Positions 34,656-49,700 of a DNA stretch of 64,000 nt are shown one piece after another (within the stretch, counting starts at the first letter, position 1; each line of letters starts with the position of its first letter). Location: the NCBI RefSeq assembly GCF_014055025.1, contig NZ_CP059571.1:806001-870000 (forward strand), read 5' to 3'. The stretch is from Neisseria bacilliformis (GTDB taxonomy: Bacteria; Pseudomonadota; Gammaproteobacteria; Burkholderiales; Neisseriaceae). The translations under genes were made by a program, and so were the position numbers. Under the pieces are notes generated by a model. It worked only from the letters and a program-made list of their open reading frames with translations. It did not search any database and was not told the origin of the DNA.

Positions 34656-35585
34656 TTAAGGTCGAGTTTGCCTGAAAGAAAGCAGCAAATTGCGGAAGGC
34701 GTTGGGGTCTTTGATAAAGGTCATTTCGCCCTCCTGCGGGAAGTGGAAATCCAGCAGGCGGGAAACCCAGAAGCGGACGCAGGCGGCACGCTGCGCGGTG
34801 GGAAAATAAGCGCGTTCGACGGCGGACGGCACTCGGACGCTTTCATAACCGCGCATAAAAGCAGCGGCGCGTTCTGCATCCAACAGATTGTCGGCGGTAC
34901 GCGCCCAGTCGTTCACGGCGATGGCGAGGTCGTACATAAAACAGCCGTCGCAGGCGTAATAGAAGTCGATAAAGCCGGCCACCGCGCTGCCGTCGAGCAA
35001 TACGTTGTCTTTAAAAAGGTCGGCATGGATGATGCCGCGCGGCAGGCCGGTGTCGGGGTGGGTGTCCAAATAGGCGATTTCGTCGGCCAGCAGCTTCGCG
35101 TCGTCTCCGTCCAAAACGGGAAACAGCTTTTGCGCCGATTCGTGCCACCAGCGGACATGGCGCGGATTTTCCATGTGCATGGGGAAACTTTGTCCGTCAA
35201 GGTGCATTTTCGCCAGCATCGCGCCGGTGTTGAAACACTGTTCCGTCGTCGGGCAGCCGGTGTCCGCGCCGCTCAGGCAGGTAACCAGACAGGCGGGTTT
35301 GCCCGCCAATACCGAATCGAAACGCCCGTCGCGCCGCGCAACCGGAGCGGGGCAGGCTACTCCGTTGCTGCTGAGGTGCTGTTTCAGCAACAGGAAAAAC
35401 GGCAGCTCCTCCTGCCGCAGCACTTCAAAAAGCGTCAGCACATAACGGCCGGAGGTGGTGTCGAGAAAATAATTGCTGTTGGTAACGCCCTGCGCAATGC
35501 CCGTCAGCGAAACAAACGAGCCCAAATCATAGTCGGCAAGGAAGATGCGCATTTCGTCGTCGGAAACGCTGGTGTAAACAGACAT
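34656..35585 (-). CDS. thrB: Homoserine kinase (APH-type ThrB)
   Basis: 309 residues. It phosphorylates homoserine in threonine synthesis and belongs to the aminoglycoside-phosphotransferase-like fold, not the GHMP kinases. The catalytic loop HADLFKDN is at 187-194, and GFIDFYYA holds the metal-binding D207. The start is ATG 35585 ([12 protein letters not shown]). The pathway partner hom is in the window at 61646. A DUS lies at its 3' end. Confidence 0.95.
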   Translation of the reverse strand: MSVYTSVSDDEMRIFLADYDLGSFVSLTGIAQGVTNSNYFLDTTSGRYVLTLFEVLRQEELPFFLLLKQHLSSNGVACPAPVARRDGRFDSVLAGKPACLVTCLSGADTGCPTTEQCFNTGAMLAKMHLDGQSFPMHMENPRHVRWWHESAQKLFPVLDGDDAKLLADEIAYLDTHPDTGLPRGIIHADLFKDNVLLDGSAVAGFIDFYYACDGCFMYDLAIAVNDWARTADNLLDAERAAAFMRGYESVRVPSAVERAYFPTAQRAACVRFWVSRLLDFHFPQEGEMTFIKDPNAFRNLLLSFRQTRP

Positions 35586-35800
35586 AGTTCGCGCCTATTC
35601 TATTTTGGAGATTTAATCTAAGGGTGTGCCGCAAAACGGCGCATCATATCAAAATAACAATAGGCTGGATATGCGGCGCAAAGGCTTTTCAGACGGCCTC
35701 TTAAAGCCTTTCACCTGCCTTTGCCCGTTTTTTCCAAAACAAAATTTCCTTTTCTGCCAAGGCAATGCCGTTTTCCCCCGAAATATCCCCGCTGCAAGGC

Positions 35801-35829
35801 TTGACCTGAAATTCCCGTTCCCGTATAGT
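35801..35829 (+). promoter_or_regulatory. rRNA operon promoter
   Basis: TTGACC (35801-35806), 17-bp spacer, TATAGT (35824-35829), followed by a G+C-rich discriminator TCGCGTC, as in stringently controlled rrn promoters. The region 35586-35800 upstream holds one DUS (about 35690) and no gene. Confidence 0.8.
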
Positions 35830-35856
35830 TCGCGTCTTCGCTGCTTCGGCGGCACA

Positions 35857-35868
35857 GTTCTTTAACAA
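35857..35868 (+). promoter_or_regulatory. boxA antitermination site in the rrn leader
   Basis: GTTCTTTAACAA, close to the boxA consensus TGCTCTTTAACA. Confidence 0.75.
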
Positions 35869-35872
35869 AACG

Positions 35873-35893
35873 ATTACCGATAAGTGTGGGTGC
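35873..35893 (+). other. 16S processing stem, 5' strand
   Basis: A 21-nt sequence (ATTACCGATAAG at its left) perfectly complementary to 37547-37567, so the leader and spacer form the double-stranded RNase III substrate around 16S. Confidence 0.85.
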
Positions 35894-35988
35894 GCGAGCC
35901 CCGCACTGCGACAAAAACAGACAGAGACAAACATTTGTTTCCTGTCGGTTTCTTTGAAGCGGACCAGAAGTTGAATAAGTTAGAGATT

Positions 35989-37532
<1,544 letters not shown>

Positions 37533-37546
37533 GAGAAAAGGGCTTG

Positions 37547-37567
37547 GCACCCACACTTATCGGTAAT
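37547..37567 (+). other. 16S processing stem, 3' strand
   Basis: Exact inverse complement of 35873-35893. Confidence 0.85.
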
Positions 37568-37585
37568 CGGACAGAGCGTTACAAA

Positions 37586-37662
<77 letters not shown>

Positions 37663-37672
37663 GCGAACATCC

Positions 37673-37748
37673 GGGGGCATAGCTCAGTTGGTAGAGCACC
37701 TGCTTTGCAAGCAGGGGGTCATCGGTTCGATCCCGTTTGCCTCCACCA
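37673..37748 (+). tRNA. tRNA-Ala (anticodon TGC)
   Basis: 76 nt, anticodon loop TTTGCAA, T loop GTTCGATCC, encoded CCA. It follows tRNA-Ile by 10 nt, the usual spacer pair. Confidence 0.97.
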
Positions 37749-38108
37749 AGATTTTCAAATTAAAGCGAATTAAACAGAAAGCAAATTGTTGGAAAGTAAA
37801 ACATACCGGCAATTTGCAAGAGAAACATTCTAAATAGTTTATTTTAATTTGCGAATCAAAACGCATCGATCTTTAACAAATTGGAAAGCCGAAATCAACA
37901 AACAAAGACACTGAGGTTTTATCAGAACTACCAAACAGTTCGAAATAAAGCCCAGTAATTTGGGTGATGATTGTATCGACTTAATCCCGAGACACAAAAG
38001 GCGGGATTAAGACACAACAAGCAGTAAGCTTTATCAAAGTAGAGGCCTTAAGGTGCCAAGCTAGTCAACGGCAAAGTACCGAAGTCAGAAAGGTACTTCA
38101 AATGATAG
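37749..38108 (+). promoter_or_regulatory. 16S-23S spacer with a second boxA
   Basis: No further tRNA. GATCTTTAACAA (37868-37879) is a boxA for antitermination into 23S. The end (38101-38115) pairs with 40985-40999 to make the 23S processing stem. Confidence 0.7.
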
Positions 38109-40993
<2,885 letters not shown>

Positions 40994-41124
40994 ATCATTT
41001 GAAGGACTTTGCTTCTTTGAAGATAATGCTTGCATAGGACTTGTTCCGATATGTTCATCACAGTTGATACGCCGCAAAAGACGGATGTCTTGCTGCGGCC
41101 GGCTTTGCCGATTTGACAGTTTCA

Positions 41125-41239
41125 GTCTGGCGGCCACAGCGGTTTGGTCCCACTCCTTCCCATCCCGAACAGGACAGTGAAACGAACCAGCGCCGATGAT
41201 AGTGTGGATTCCCATGCGAAAGTAGGTCACTGCCAGACA
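41125..41239 (+). rRNA. rrf: 5S ribosomal RNA
   Basis: About 115 nt, closing stem GTCTGG/CCAGAC, core CGCCGATGATAGTGTGG and CCATGCGAAAGTAGGTCACTG, about 130 bp after 23S. Confidence 0.96.
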
Positions 41240-41247
41240 CCTATTGC

Positions 41248-41274
41248 AAACCCCGCCAAAGTGGCGGGGTTTTT
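41248..41274 (+). terminator. rRNA operon terminator
   Basis: AAACCCCGCCAAAGTGGCGGGGTTTTT: an 8-bp G+C stem and T tract directly after 5S. It lacks DUS, unlike most terminators here. Confidence 0.92.
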
Positions 41275-41413
41275 GTTTGGCCGGAAAACGGATCTGTATC
41301 TCGGATGCCGTTGTACGGTATGTTGCGGCGTAACCGGCTTGCCTGTTATGTCATTCTTGATTATGATACCTGCTCTTTATATTTAATCCTTTATTTTTAA
41401 CGGAAGGGACACT

Positions 41414-41740
41414 ATGGATTTGAAGAAATCTTTGTTCGGCCTTTTGGCTTACGGTGTGGCGGCCTGGGTGGCGGCTGCGGTGAATATCAATACGGCGACG
41501 GCCGAAGAGCTCAAAGCGCTGCCGGGTATCGGCCAGGCGAAGGCGCAGGCGATTGTGGACTACCGTAAGGAGAACGGCGCGTTCAAGTCGGTGGACGATT
41601 TGAAGAAGGTCAAGGGTATCGGCGACGGTATCCTGGGCAAGCTGAAAGACCAGGCGACGGTCGGCGGTGCCGCCAATGCCAAACCGGTCAAACCGGCCGT
41701 GCCAACTACAGCCGCGCCCGCAGCAGCAGTGAAAAAGTAG
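41414..41740 (+). CDS. comEA: Competence protein ComEA (helix-hairpin-helix DNA-binding)
   Basis: 108 residues. A signal peptide or anchor (about 1-22) is followed by the ComEA HhH domain (VNINTATAEELKALPGIGQAKAQAIV; VKGIGDGILGKL) and an Ala/Pro-rich tail. It binds incoming DNA in the periplasm during transformation. In pathogenic Neisseria several comE copies are known to sit downstream of rRNA operons, as here, so further identical copies elsewhere in the genome are likely. AACGGAAGGG precedes the ATG. Confidence 0.96.
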   Translation: MDLKKSLFGLLAYGVAAWVAAAVNINTATAEELKALPGIGQAKAQAIVDYRKENGAFKSVDDLKKVKGIGDGILGKLKDQATVGGAANAKPVKPAVPTTAAPAAAVKK

Positions 41741-41916
41741 GGCGCAAAACGGAGGATGCCCCGTCCGCAGACGGGTGGGGCTGCAAGACAAAGGCCGGCG
41801 GTATGCCGGCTTCGCTTTTGCCCGGTGCGGGCTTGTCCGCCTGCGGGCGGGTCGTGTCCTTCCCAGGCTTGCGGTACAATACAGGCCGTCTGAAACCGTG
41901 GAAAGACCGGTAGGTA

Positions 41917-41945
41917 AAAGGCCGTCTGTTTTGCAGACGGCCTTT
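41917..41945. terminator. Tight DUS hairpin between comEA and typA
   Basis: AAAGGCCGTCTG-TTTT-GCAGACGGCCTTT: arms shortened so that neither side is a full 12-mer DUS (no GAA), but an efficient bidirectional hairpin. Confidence 0.8.
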
Positions 41946-42015
41946 CAGGTAAGCTGTTTCCAAAAAATACTGTTCGGATGCCGCTTTTATTCCCGTATGC
42001 GGACGCAGCACAGCT

Positions 42016-43827
42016 TTAATCCAGTTTTTTAAAATGGCGGCGGCGTTCCAGTTCACTCAGGTAGCGTTTGCGCAGGCGGATCGATTGGGGCGTGATTTCA
42101 ACGAGTTCGTCATCGTCGATAAACTCAACCGCGCCTTCCAGCGTCAGCTTAATCGGCGTAGTCAGGCGCACGGCTTCATCGGTGCCGCTGGCGCGGATGT
42201 TGGTGAGTTTTTTACCTTTGAGCGGGTTGACCACCAAATCGTTGTCGCGGCTGTGGATGCCGATAATCATGCCTTCGTAGATTTTGTCGTTGGGCGATAC
42301 GAACATACGGCCGCGGTCTTCCAGATTCCATAAGGCATAGGCGACGGCTTCGCCTTGCTCTTGGGAAATCAGTACGCCGTTGTGGCGGCCGGGCATATCG
42401 GGTTTCACAGGCGCGTAGTCGTCGAATACATGGCTCATCAGGCCGACGCCGCGCGTCAGGGTCATGAATTCGCCTTGGAAACCGATTAAGCCGCGCGCAG
42501 GAATATGGTATTCGAGGCGGGTACGGCCGTTGCCGTCGCTTTCCATATTAGTCAGTTCGCCGCGGCGGCGGCCGAGTTCTTCCATTACCGCGCCTTGGTT
42601 ATCGTCGGGTACGTCAACGGTGAGGTTTTCATACGGCTCGCATTTTTGGCCGTCAATCTCGCGGAACACCACGCGCGGTTTGCCCACAGCCAGCTCGTAG
42701 CCTTCGCGACGCATGTTTTCCAGCAAAATGGTGAGGTGCAGCTCGCCGCGGCCGGACACGCGGAACACGTCGGCATCGGCGGTGTCTTCCACGCGCAGGG
42801 CGACGTTGGTGAGCAATTCTTTTTGCAGGCGGTCGCGGATTTGGCGGCTGGTTACAAACTTGCCTTCTGTGCCTGCCAGCGGGCTGGTGTTGACCATAAA
42901 GTCCATCGTCAGCGTCGGCTCGTCCACGCTCAACATCGGCAAGCCTTTGGGGTTTTCTTTGTCGGAAATGGTTACGCCGATACCGATGTCTTCAATACCG
43001 GAAATAATCACGATGTCGCCCGCCTCGGCTTCTTCCAGCGGCACGCGCTCCAAGCCTTTGAAGCCCAAAAGCTGGTTGATTCGGCCTTGCGCGACCTGCT
43101 GCTCGTGGTTCATCACGGCAACAACTTGGCCGGGTTTGATACGGCCGTTCAAAATGCGGCCGATACCGAGGCGGCCGGTGTAGTTGTCGTAGTCGAGTTG
43201 GGAAATTTGCAGTTGCAGCGTTTCGTCCGCGCTGCCGCTCGGTGCAGGCGTGTGTTTTAAGATGGTGTCGAACAGCGGACGCATGTCGTTGCTTTCGTCT
43301 TCTTCGTTGAGTTTGGCAAAGCCGGAGAGGCCGGAGGCGTACACAATGGGGAAATCGAGCTGCTCTTCGGTGGCGCCGAGGTTGTCGAACAAATCAAATG
43401 TCTGGTCGATTACCCAGCTGGCGCGGGCGGTGGGTTTGTCGATTTTGTTAATCACCACAATGGGTTTCAAGCCTAGCGCGAGGGCTTTTTTGGTAACGAA
43501 GCGGGTTTGCGGCATCGGGCCTTCCTGCGCGTCCACCAGCAGCACCACGCAGTCGACCATGCCCAATACGCGCTCCACTTCGCCGCCGAAGTCGGCGTGT
43601 CCCGGCGTATCGACGATGTTGATGTGGTAGCCCTCGTAATCGATGGCGGTGTTTTTGGCGAGAATGGTAATGCCGCGTTCTTTTTCGAGATCGTTGCTGT
43701 CCATCACGCGCTCGTCTACCTGCTGGTTGGCGCGGAAGGTGCCGGACTGGCGCAGAAGCTGGTCGACCAGCGTGGTTTTGCCGTGGTCGACGTGGGCGAT
43801 GATGGCGATGTTGCGGATTTGTTTCAT
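42016..43827 (-). CDS. typA: Ribosome-associated GTPase TypA/BipA
   Basis: 603 residues, translational GTPase. The P-loop AHVDHGKTT is at 11-19, switch II region [16 protein letters not shown] specificity motif, then EF-G-like domains III and V and the BipA-specific C-terminus. It acts on the ribosome in stress, cold response and 50S assembly. It is monocistronic and convergent with comEA. Confidence 0.98.
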   Translation of the reverse strand: MKQIRNIAIIAHVDHGKTTLVDQLLRQSGTFRANQQVDERVMDSNDLEKERGITILAKNTAIDYEGYHINIVDTPGHADFGGEVERVLGMVDCVVLLVDAQEGPMPQTRFVTKKALALGLKPIVVINKIDKPTARASWVIDQTFDLFDNLGATEEQLDFPIVYASGLSGFAKLNEEDESNDMRPLFDTILKHTPAPSGSADETLQLQISQLDYDNYTGRLGIGRILNGRIKPGQVVAVMNHEQQVAQGRINQLLGFKGLERVPLEEAEAGDIVIISGIEDIGIGVTISDKENPKGLPMLSVDEPTLTMDFMVNTSPLAGTEGKFVTSRQIRDRLQKELLTNVALRVEDTADADVFRVSGRGELHLTILLENMRREGYELAVGKPRVVFREIDGQKCEPYENLTVDVPDDNQGAVMEELGRRRGELTNMESDGNGRTRLEYHIPARGLIGFQGEFMTLTRGVGLMSHVFDDYAPVKPDMPGRHNGVLISQEQGEAVAYALWNLEDRGRMFVSPNDKIYEGMIIGIHSRDNDLVVNPLKGKKLTNIRASGTDEAVRLTTPIKLTLEGAVEFIDDDELVEITPQSIRLRKRYLSELERRRHFKKLD

Positions 43828-44076
43828 GATTTTATTTGCTATCTGGATTCGGAAAACTGCGCATTATAGCACCGTGGCGCAGAGCGGGCGGACTTTTGCC
43901 GTGTTGCGGGAATGGCGGGGTTATTAAGTTAAACTATGTAAATTACAAAACCTATTGAGAGCATTTATTAGTATTGACCTGCTTAAAAAACCATTGCAAA
44001 CAATCCGATATTTTCAGACGGTCTCAAAAACACGGCAGGGCTACGCTCGATAATTGTTTGTATTTTAAAAGGAAAG
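43828..44076. other. Intergenic region between typA and bfrA
   Basis: A+T-rich from about 43920, one degenerate DUS (TTTTCAGACGGTCTC, about 44013). No gene is seen; the bfrA promoter follows. Confidence 0.5.
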
Positions 44077-44104
44077 TTGCATTTCACTTTGCCGCTGCTA
44101 GAAT
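44077..44104 (+). promoter_or_regulatory. Promoter of bfrA-bfrB
   Basis: TTGCAT (44077-44082), 16-bp spacer, TAGAAT (44099-44104), about 105 bp before bfrA. Confidence 0.5.
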
Positions 44105-44209
44105 GCGCCCAGTTTCAAAAAAACGCAGCGCAAGCGGCAGAGGCGCAAAATACTGAATCCAAACCACCACATTTAGTCTGATTAATCAACCAATAAAAAG
44201 GAAAGCAAA

Positions 44210-44674
44210 ATGAAAGGCGATAAAGCTGTCATCGATTATATGAATGAACTTCTGGCTGGCGAGCTGGCCGCGCGCGACCAGTATTTCATCCACTCGCGCA
44301 TGTATGCCGAATGGGGCTACAACAAACTTTTCGAGCGTCTGGGTCATGAAATGACCGAAGAAACCGAGCACGCCGAGCAGTTCATCCGCCGCATCCTGAT
44401 GCTGGAAGGCACGCCCAATATGGTGCCCACCGCGCTGAACATCGGCACCGACCTGCCCTCCATGCTCAAAGCCGACCTCAACACCGAGCTGGAAGTGCGC
44501 GCCGCCCTGAAAAAAGGCATCAAACTGTGCGAGGAAAAACAAGACTACGTTACCCGCGACATCATGGTCAAACAGCTGGCCGACACCGAAGAAGACCACG
44601 CGCACTGGCTCGAACAGCAGCTGCGCCTGATCGAGCTGATGGGTTTGGAAAACTACACCCAGAGCCAGCTCTAA
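44210..44674 (+). CDS. bfrA: Bacterioferritin, ferroxidase-type subunit
   Basis: 154 residues, four-helix bundle of the iron-storage nanocage. Ferroxidase ligands are present: E18, E51, H54, a Glu at 93 (equivalent of E94), E127 and H130. The haem-ligand Met52 of E. coli Bfr is Thr here. AAAAAGGAAAGC precedes the ATG. It is the first gene of the pair, and bfrB follows after 24 bp. This is the catalytic half of a heteropolymeric bacterioferritin. Confidence 0.96.
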   Translation: MKGDKAVIDYMNELLAGELAARDQYFIHSRMYAEWGYNKLFERLGHEMTEETEHAEQFIRRILMLEGTPNMVPTALNIGTDLPSMLKADLNTELEVRAALKKGIKLCEEKQDYVTRDIMVKQLADTEEDHAHWLEQQLRLIELMGLENYTQSQL

Positions 44675-44698
44675 GCAGCCGCGCAGAAAGGACAAAAC

Positions 44699-45172
44699 AT
44701 GCAAGGCGACCGCACCGTCATCCGCGGGCTGAACAAAAACCTCGGCCTGCTTTTGGTAACCATCAACCAATATTTCCTCCACGCCCGCATCCTGAAAAAC
44801 TGGGGGCTGGAAGAATTGTCGGAACACTTCTACAAACAGTCCATCCGCGAGATGAAATCGGCCGACGCGCTGATCGAGCGCATCCTGCTGCTTGAAGGGC
44901 TGCCCAACCTGCAAGAGCTGGGCAAGCTGCTGATTGGCGAAAACACCGCCGAAATCATCAAGTGCGACCTGGCCAAAGAAGAGGAAAAACACGCCGAGCT
45001 GGCCGCCGCCATCGCCCTGTGCGAAGCGCAGCAGGATTATGTCAGCCGCGCGTTGCTGGAAAAACAGAAAGACATCAACGAAGAGCACATCGACTGGCTG
45101 GAAACCCAGCAGGAACTGATTGTCAAAATGGGCTTGGAAAACTACCTCCAATCCGGGGCGCAAGAGGACTAA
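44699..45172 (+). CDS. bfrB: Bacterioferritin, haem-binding-type subunit
   Basis: 157 residues, same fold. Met52, the axial haem ligand, is present (REMKSAD). Three ferroxidase ligands are lost: position 18 is Leu, 54 is Ser and 127 is Asn; E51, E94 and H130 remain. It is therefore complementary to BfrA and should provide haem sites at the subunit interface. AGAAAGGACAAAAC precedes the ATG. Confidence 0.96.
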   Translation: MQGDRTVIRGLNKNLGLLLVTINQYFLHARILKNWGLEELSEHFYKQSIREMKSADALIERILLLEGLPNLQELGKLLIGENTAEIIKCDLAKEEEKHAELAAAIALCEAQQDYVSRALLEKQKDINEEHIDWLETQQELIVKMGLENYLQSGAQED

Positions 45173-45436
45173 GGCGGGACACACCGCCGCTGCAAGCCAC
45201 TACCGCAAAAGCAGCACCCAGCACCCGCTCACGGCATACCGCAAAACGGTATGCCGTTTTTTCTGCATCGCGGAACAACACAAAAATATCCATCCTGCTG
45301 TTTGCACGACACAGCCTGCTTCGCATGCCGCACTTGCGTTGTCGGTGAAATCCCTGATTTTGTGTTGTTTTACTATTAAGAGGCCGTCTGAAAACCGTGT
45401 TTTACAGTTTTCAGACGGCCTCTTCGCCTTTAACCG
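45173..45436. terminator. bfrAB / zupT convergent intergenic region with DUS hairpin
   Basis: The spacer has no gene; its hairpin at 45379-45424 (AGAGGCCGTCTGAAAAC / GTTTTCAGACGGCCTCT) ends 13 bp from the zupT stop and can terminate both convergent units. Confidence 0.75.
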
Positions 45437-46240
45437 TTAAAAATGAAACAGCACCAAACTCAGCGCGATGACCGCCATGCCCGAAGTCAGGCCGTACACG
45501 GTTTCGTGGCCGTCTGAATAGCGTTTGGCGGCGGGCAGCAGCTCGTCCAGCGCGAGAAAGACCATCACGCCGGCGATGACGCCGAACACTGCGCCGAACA
45601 CGGGCGGCGACAGAAAGGGTTTCAGAAACGCATATCCAAGCACCGCGCCCAGCGGTTCGGCCAGCCCCGAGGCGAGGCAGGCGAGCACGGTTTTGCTGCG
45701 GCTGCGGGTGGCGAAATACACCGGCGCGGCGATGGAAATGCCTTCGGGGATGTTGTGGATGGCAATCGCCAGCGCGAGCGGCAGGCCGACGGCGGGGTTT
45801 TCCAGCGTGGCGAAAAAGGTGGCCAGCCCTTCGGGGAAGTTGTGCGCGGTAATGGCGAGGGCGGCCATCATGCCGACGCGGGCGATGTGGCGGCGTTTGT
45901 TTTCCTGAAAGGCGGGGGCGTGCGGGTCGAGCGTTTCGTGCGGGTTGGGGATAACGCGGTCGATCAAGGCGATGGCGGCCAGTCCGGCGAGAAAGGCGAG
46001 GGTGGCGGCGGAGAAGCCGTGCTGCTGGCCGTATGCCTGCGCGAAGGCTTCGCTTGATTTGGAAAAAATCTCGGTGAGCGAGACATACACCATCGCGCCG
46101 CCGGCAAAGGCCAGCCCGAAGGAGAGCACGCGCGGGTTGGGCGTTTTGGAAAAAATCACCATCGCGCTGCCGAGCACGGTGAAAAGTCCGGCGGCGGCGG
46201 CGATGGCGAAGGCAGTGAACAGGTGGGGCAGGGCGGTCAT
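45437..46240 (-). CDS. zupT: ZIP-family zinc (divalent metal) importer
   Basis: 267 residues, eight membrane segments, inner membrane. The metal-site motifs HNFPEG (133-138) and HNIPEG (162-167) lie on helices 4 and 5, and GLAEPLGA follows. It imports zinc and possibly other divalent metals. The start is ATG 46240. A good promoter lies upstream on the minus strand. No ABC-type zinc genes are adjacent. Confidence 0.95.
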   Translation of the reverse strand: MTALPHLFTAFAIAAAAGLFTVLGSAMVIFSKTPNPRVLSFGLAFAGGAMVYVSLTEIFSKSSEAFAQAYGQQHGFSAATLAFLAGLAAIALIDRVIPNPHETLDPHAPAFQENKRRHIARVGMMAALAITAHNFPEGLATFFATLENPAVGLPLALAIAIHNIPEGISIAAPVYFATRSRSKTVLACLASGLAEPLGAVLGYAFLKPFLSPPVFGAVFGVIAGVMVFLALDELLPAAKRYSDGHETVYGLTSGMAVIALSLVLFHF

Positions 46241-46265
46241 GGCGGGTGTCCGTCAAAAATTGCGT

Positions 46266-46294
46266 ATAGTATTACCTTTAATAACTAATATCAA
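46266..46294 (-). promoter_or_regulatory. Promoter of zupT
   Basis: On the minus strand TTGATA (complement 46289-46294), 17-bp spacer, TACTAT (complement 46266-46271), about 26 bp before the start. A convincing metal-regulator box was not identified. Confidence 0.6.
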
Positions 46295-46472
46295 CCATTA
46301 TCCAAATCAAGAACACCCCCTTGCAGCGAAAGCGCGGGGGCTGTTCCGGCATCGGGCAGAACGACACAGACAAACGACAGAGGCCGTCTGAAAAACGGGT
46401 TTCGATGCAGCCGAACCCTGTTTTCAGACAGCCTTTTCTGCCGCATGGGGCGTTTTCGTGTAATTAAAACGC
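46295..46472. other. Intergenic segment before the MITE
   Basis: A CCCCC...GGGGG imperfect hairpin (about 46312-46344) and a DUS near-pair (46381-46435, second copy degenerate as TTTTCAGACAGCC). No gene is seen. Confidence 0.45.
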
Positions 46473-46640
46473 CTAGGGGCTGTTGACAATCAGCCCTGCG
46501 GCGGTGTTTTTGGCAAAAAACACCCGCCTGCCGCGTCAAAAATGCTCGCAAGGTGTCCAACCTTGCTGCGCTTTTTTCCTTGCATTCGGGTATTTTTTAC
46601 TCAAAAAACCGCTCGCAAGCTGAATGTCAACAGCCCCTAG
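46473..46640. mobile_element. MITE-like element with perfect terminal inverted repeats
   Basis: 168 bp bounded by CTAGGGGCTGTTGACA (46473-46488) and TGTCAACAGCCCCTAG (46625-46640), a perfect 16-bp pair that extends to 22 bp with one mismatch. The outermost CTAG on both sides may be the target duplication. No coding capacity. Diverged relatives lie at 25034-25195 and 28159-28203. Confidence 0.75.
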
Positions 46641-46711
46641 GGAACGGCCATATCCGCCATGTTATGCGTGAAAATTTGTATCTTTGTGTTTATATATTGT
46701 TAAAACTCCGC

Positions 46712-46717
46712 TATAAT
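46712..46717 (+). promoter_or_regulatory. Candidate -10 of the TonB-dependent receptor gene
   Basis: A perfect TATAAT 68 bp before the ATG. No well-spaced -35 is present, so an activator or an iron-regulated arrangement is possible, but no clear Fur box is seen. Confidence 0.35.
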
Positions 46718-46785
46718 ACACCCAATCAAACAAGAATCAGTCCGACATTGAATCGGCAAGCCAACGCTCTGCAAGGACAATCTCC

Positions 46786-49700
46786 ATGAAAAACAACCGC
46801 CTTTCCCTGATCTCCGTCTGCCTGGACCTTATCGGCACATCACAAGCCGCACCGCTTTCCTCGCCCGATCAGCCCGCCGAATCTTCCGCGCTGGACACCG
46901 TTGTCGTGCGCGGCGGCGCAAACAAACACGAGTGCGGCCACGACCGCGTTTACACCCGCGAAATCGTCAATCTGTATAAAGGCAAAGAGGAAGTGGAAAC
47001 CTTCAAGGGCAACACCGTATCCGACTTATTCGGCGGCATGACCGGCGTGTACGGCGGCGCACTCGATCCCAACGTGCGCGGCGTGCAGGGGCAGGGGCGC
47101 ATCCCCGTAACCATCGACGGCACCGAACAGGCGATTACCGTCTGGCGCGGCATGGCCGGCGCGAGCAACCGCAACTATGTTGATCCGAACATTGTCAGCA
47201 GCGTGTATGTGGAAAAAGGCCCGTCGTTCAACCGCGATGTGAAAAGCGGCATCGGCGGCTCGGTGGCGATGAAAACCATAGACGCGGACGACATTGTCCC
47301 CGAAGGGCAAAAATACAGCTTGGAAGTCAAGGCCGAAACCAGCACCAATTCCGTTACCCCGCGCCGCGCGGTATATGCCGAAAATGTCGATTACCGCACG
47401 CTCGAACATCCCGAATACTCCACACTCGGCATGTGGCGTTTTTTCCTCGACCCTTCCGACCGGACCGCCTGGATCCGCGTTTCAGCGGCAAAAACACATT
47501 CGGCAACGACAGAGCCCACTGCATCGCCGCCGGCACGAAGCAGCAGGATTTCGATGCCATGATTGCCTATGCCTACCGCAAAAAAGGCAACTATTTTTCC
47601 GGCAAAAAAGGCGCGGAAGCCTACGGCTACCTTGATCCAGACCCGCAGAAAAACGTTGAGAAAAACCTCGAACGCCTGGGCGGCGACATCAACAACGTCT
47701 CGCCCAAAACCACCGCCGTCGGCCTGTTTTACGTACCGGGCGGAGAAGTGGCCAATACTTCTTTGGAAACAAAATCATGGCTGGGCAAATTCACCTACCG
47801 CCTGCCGGCGCGGGCGGCAAAGCCTGAAATTCGGCATAAGGCTGACCAACACCCGCTTTGGCGAAGTCATGCCTTCGCGCATTCTCAGCGGCAGCGGCTT
47901 TCAGGGCGACAATTACGCCATTATGTGCAAGATTGCCGAATGGCCGCAGGCATGGGTCAAACAACACGCCTACAATATCGATTACACATGGAAACCGCAA
48001 AACAGCCGCTGGCTAGACCTGCAAGCCTCGCTGTGGGCGACGCGCACCAAATCCAAAACCAACTCCGCAGGCGGCGTGCCCGGCGATGTTGCCTGGTTTG
48101 ACAACAACTGGGACGGCGACTGCATCGGCTGGCTCTATGGCGGCACAGGAACACGCCCCCGCGCGCAAGACGGCCTGCCCAATACCAACGGCCGCTTCAA
48201 TACCCGCCAAGGCCAAGCCCTGTATGCCGCCAACAACCGCAACGGTCTTACCGTTTCCAACAAAATGAAACTCAATGACAAGCTGCAACTGACCCTATCG
48301 GGCGACTACCAAACCGAAAAACTGCGCAGCCGCAACGAATTTGCCGACTTCTTTTTCGGTTACGACACCAACAATCCCGAAAACATCCAGCCCAACCTGT
48401 TTCTTGACCAAATCGCCTATCCGCGCAACGGCAGGCGGCGCGAGTTCAACCTTGCCTTCAATTTCCGCTTTGAACCGCGCTCGTGGCTCACCCTGACCGC
48501 AGGCGCACGCTATACCCGCTTCAATATTTGGGACGACAACGTCAGAAAATTCATCGACAACGGCGGCATCCTGCAAGCCAACCGTGGCGTTACCTATACA
48601 GACATCAAACAAGTGGCCTCGCAAGAAGACTATCGACGCTATCTGGAAGCCAAAAAACGGATAGACGAAGCAGCGCGCAACAGGATTTCAGCAAAATTTC
48701 AGACCAAACCCAGGCCGACTACGACAAAATTTCCCCAGACGAGCGCGGCGTGCCTTATTTAGCGGATACAGTGGTTTTAAATTGGGAGAAAGACCGGTAC
48801 GGCAAACTCCATTCCGCCGAACATCCCCTGCTTGCCCGATCCGCCGAGCTTGGCGCAAGCATCCCCAACCCCGCCTACGACGCAAACAACACCGACAGCC
48901 CCCGTTATGTGCAACGTTATGATTTGAGTTCGATAAACGGCACACAAGCCCTGGAAACCCCGCTTACCGCCGAAGAACAACGCCGCGCCCTCAAACAAAG
49001 CGCGGGCGGCTGGGCACCCGCCGCTTCCGTAACCCTCAACCTCACCGACAACGCCCGCGCCTACCTTCGCTATACCGAAACCCTGCGCTATCCCAGCATT
49101 TTCGAGGGCACCTACGGCCTCAACATCAGCCCGCGCGGCAGCGACTTTGCCGCCTCCCAAACCCGCTACGGCTACCTGTGGAAACCCGAGCGCGGCAAAA
49201 ACATCGAAATCGGCTACATCCACGACCTCACCGCCCTGTTCCCCAAAATGCGTAAAGCCGATTTCCGTGTCAACTATTTCCACAACACCACCAAAAACAT
49301 CATCGACCGCAACGAAAACCTCGAATTCGAGCAGTACGACAAACAAACCCGCACCGGCGCGGAACTCTCCGCCCTCTTCGACAGCGGCAGATACTACGGC
49401 AGCCTCGGCGTATTGCGTAACATCCGCAACGAAGTCTGCGACGACGGCGCAAGTTTCCACAACTACCTGCAAGAGCTCGTCCTGCTCGACCGCATCGCCG
49501 ACAACAAAGGGCAGGGCAGCTTCGCACGCGTGCCCCAATGCTTCCCCGGCGGCGTCAACCGAGAAGGCTTCCTCGTTACCATGCAACAGCCGCGCTGGTC
49601 GGTAGACGCCGAACTCGGCGCACGGCTCAAAGGCGGCAAAATCGAATTCGGCACACGCTTCCATTGGCACAACGCGCCGCATAAAACCCGCGCTCCGGCA

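Noticed and set aside
46641-46785. Fur box before the TonB-dependent receptor
   Set aside because: The region is A+T rich but has no convincing GATAATGATAAT-like dyad, so iron control is only an expectation.
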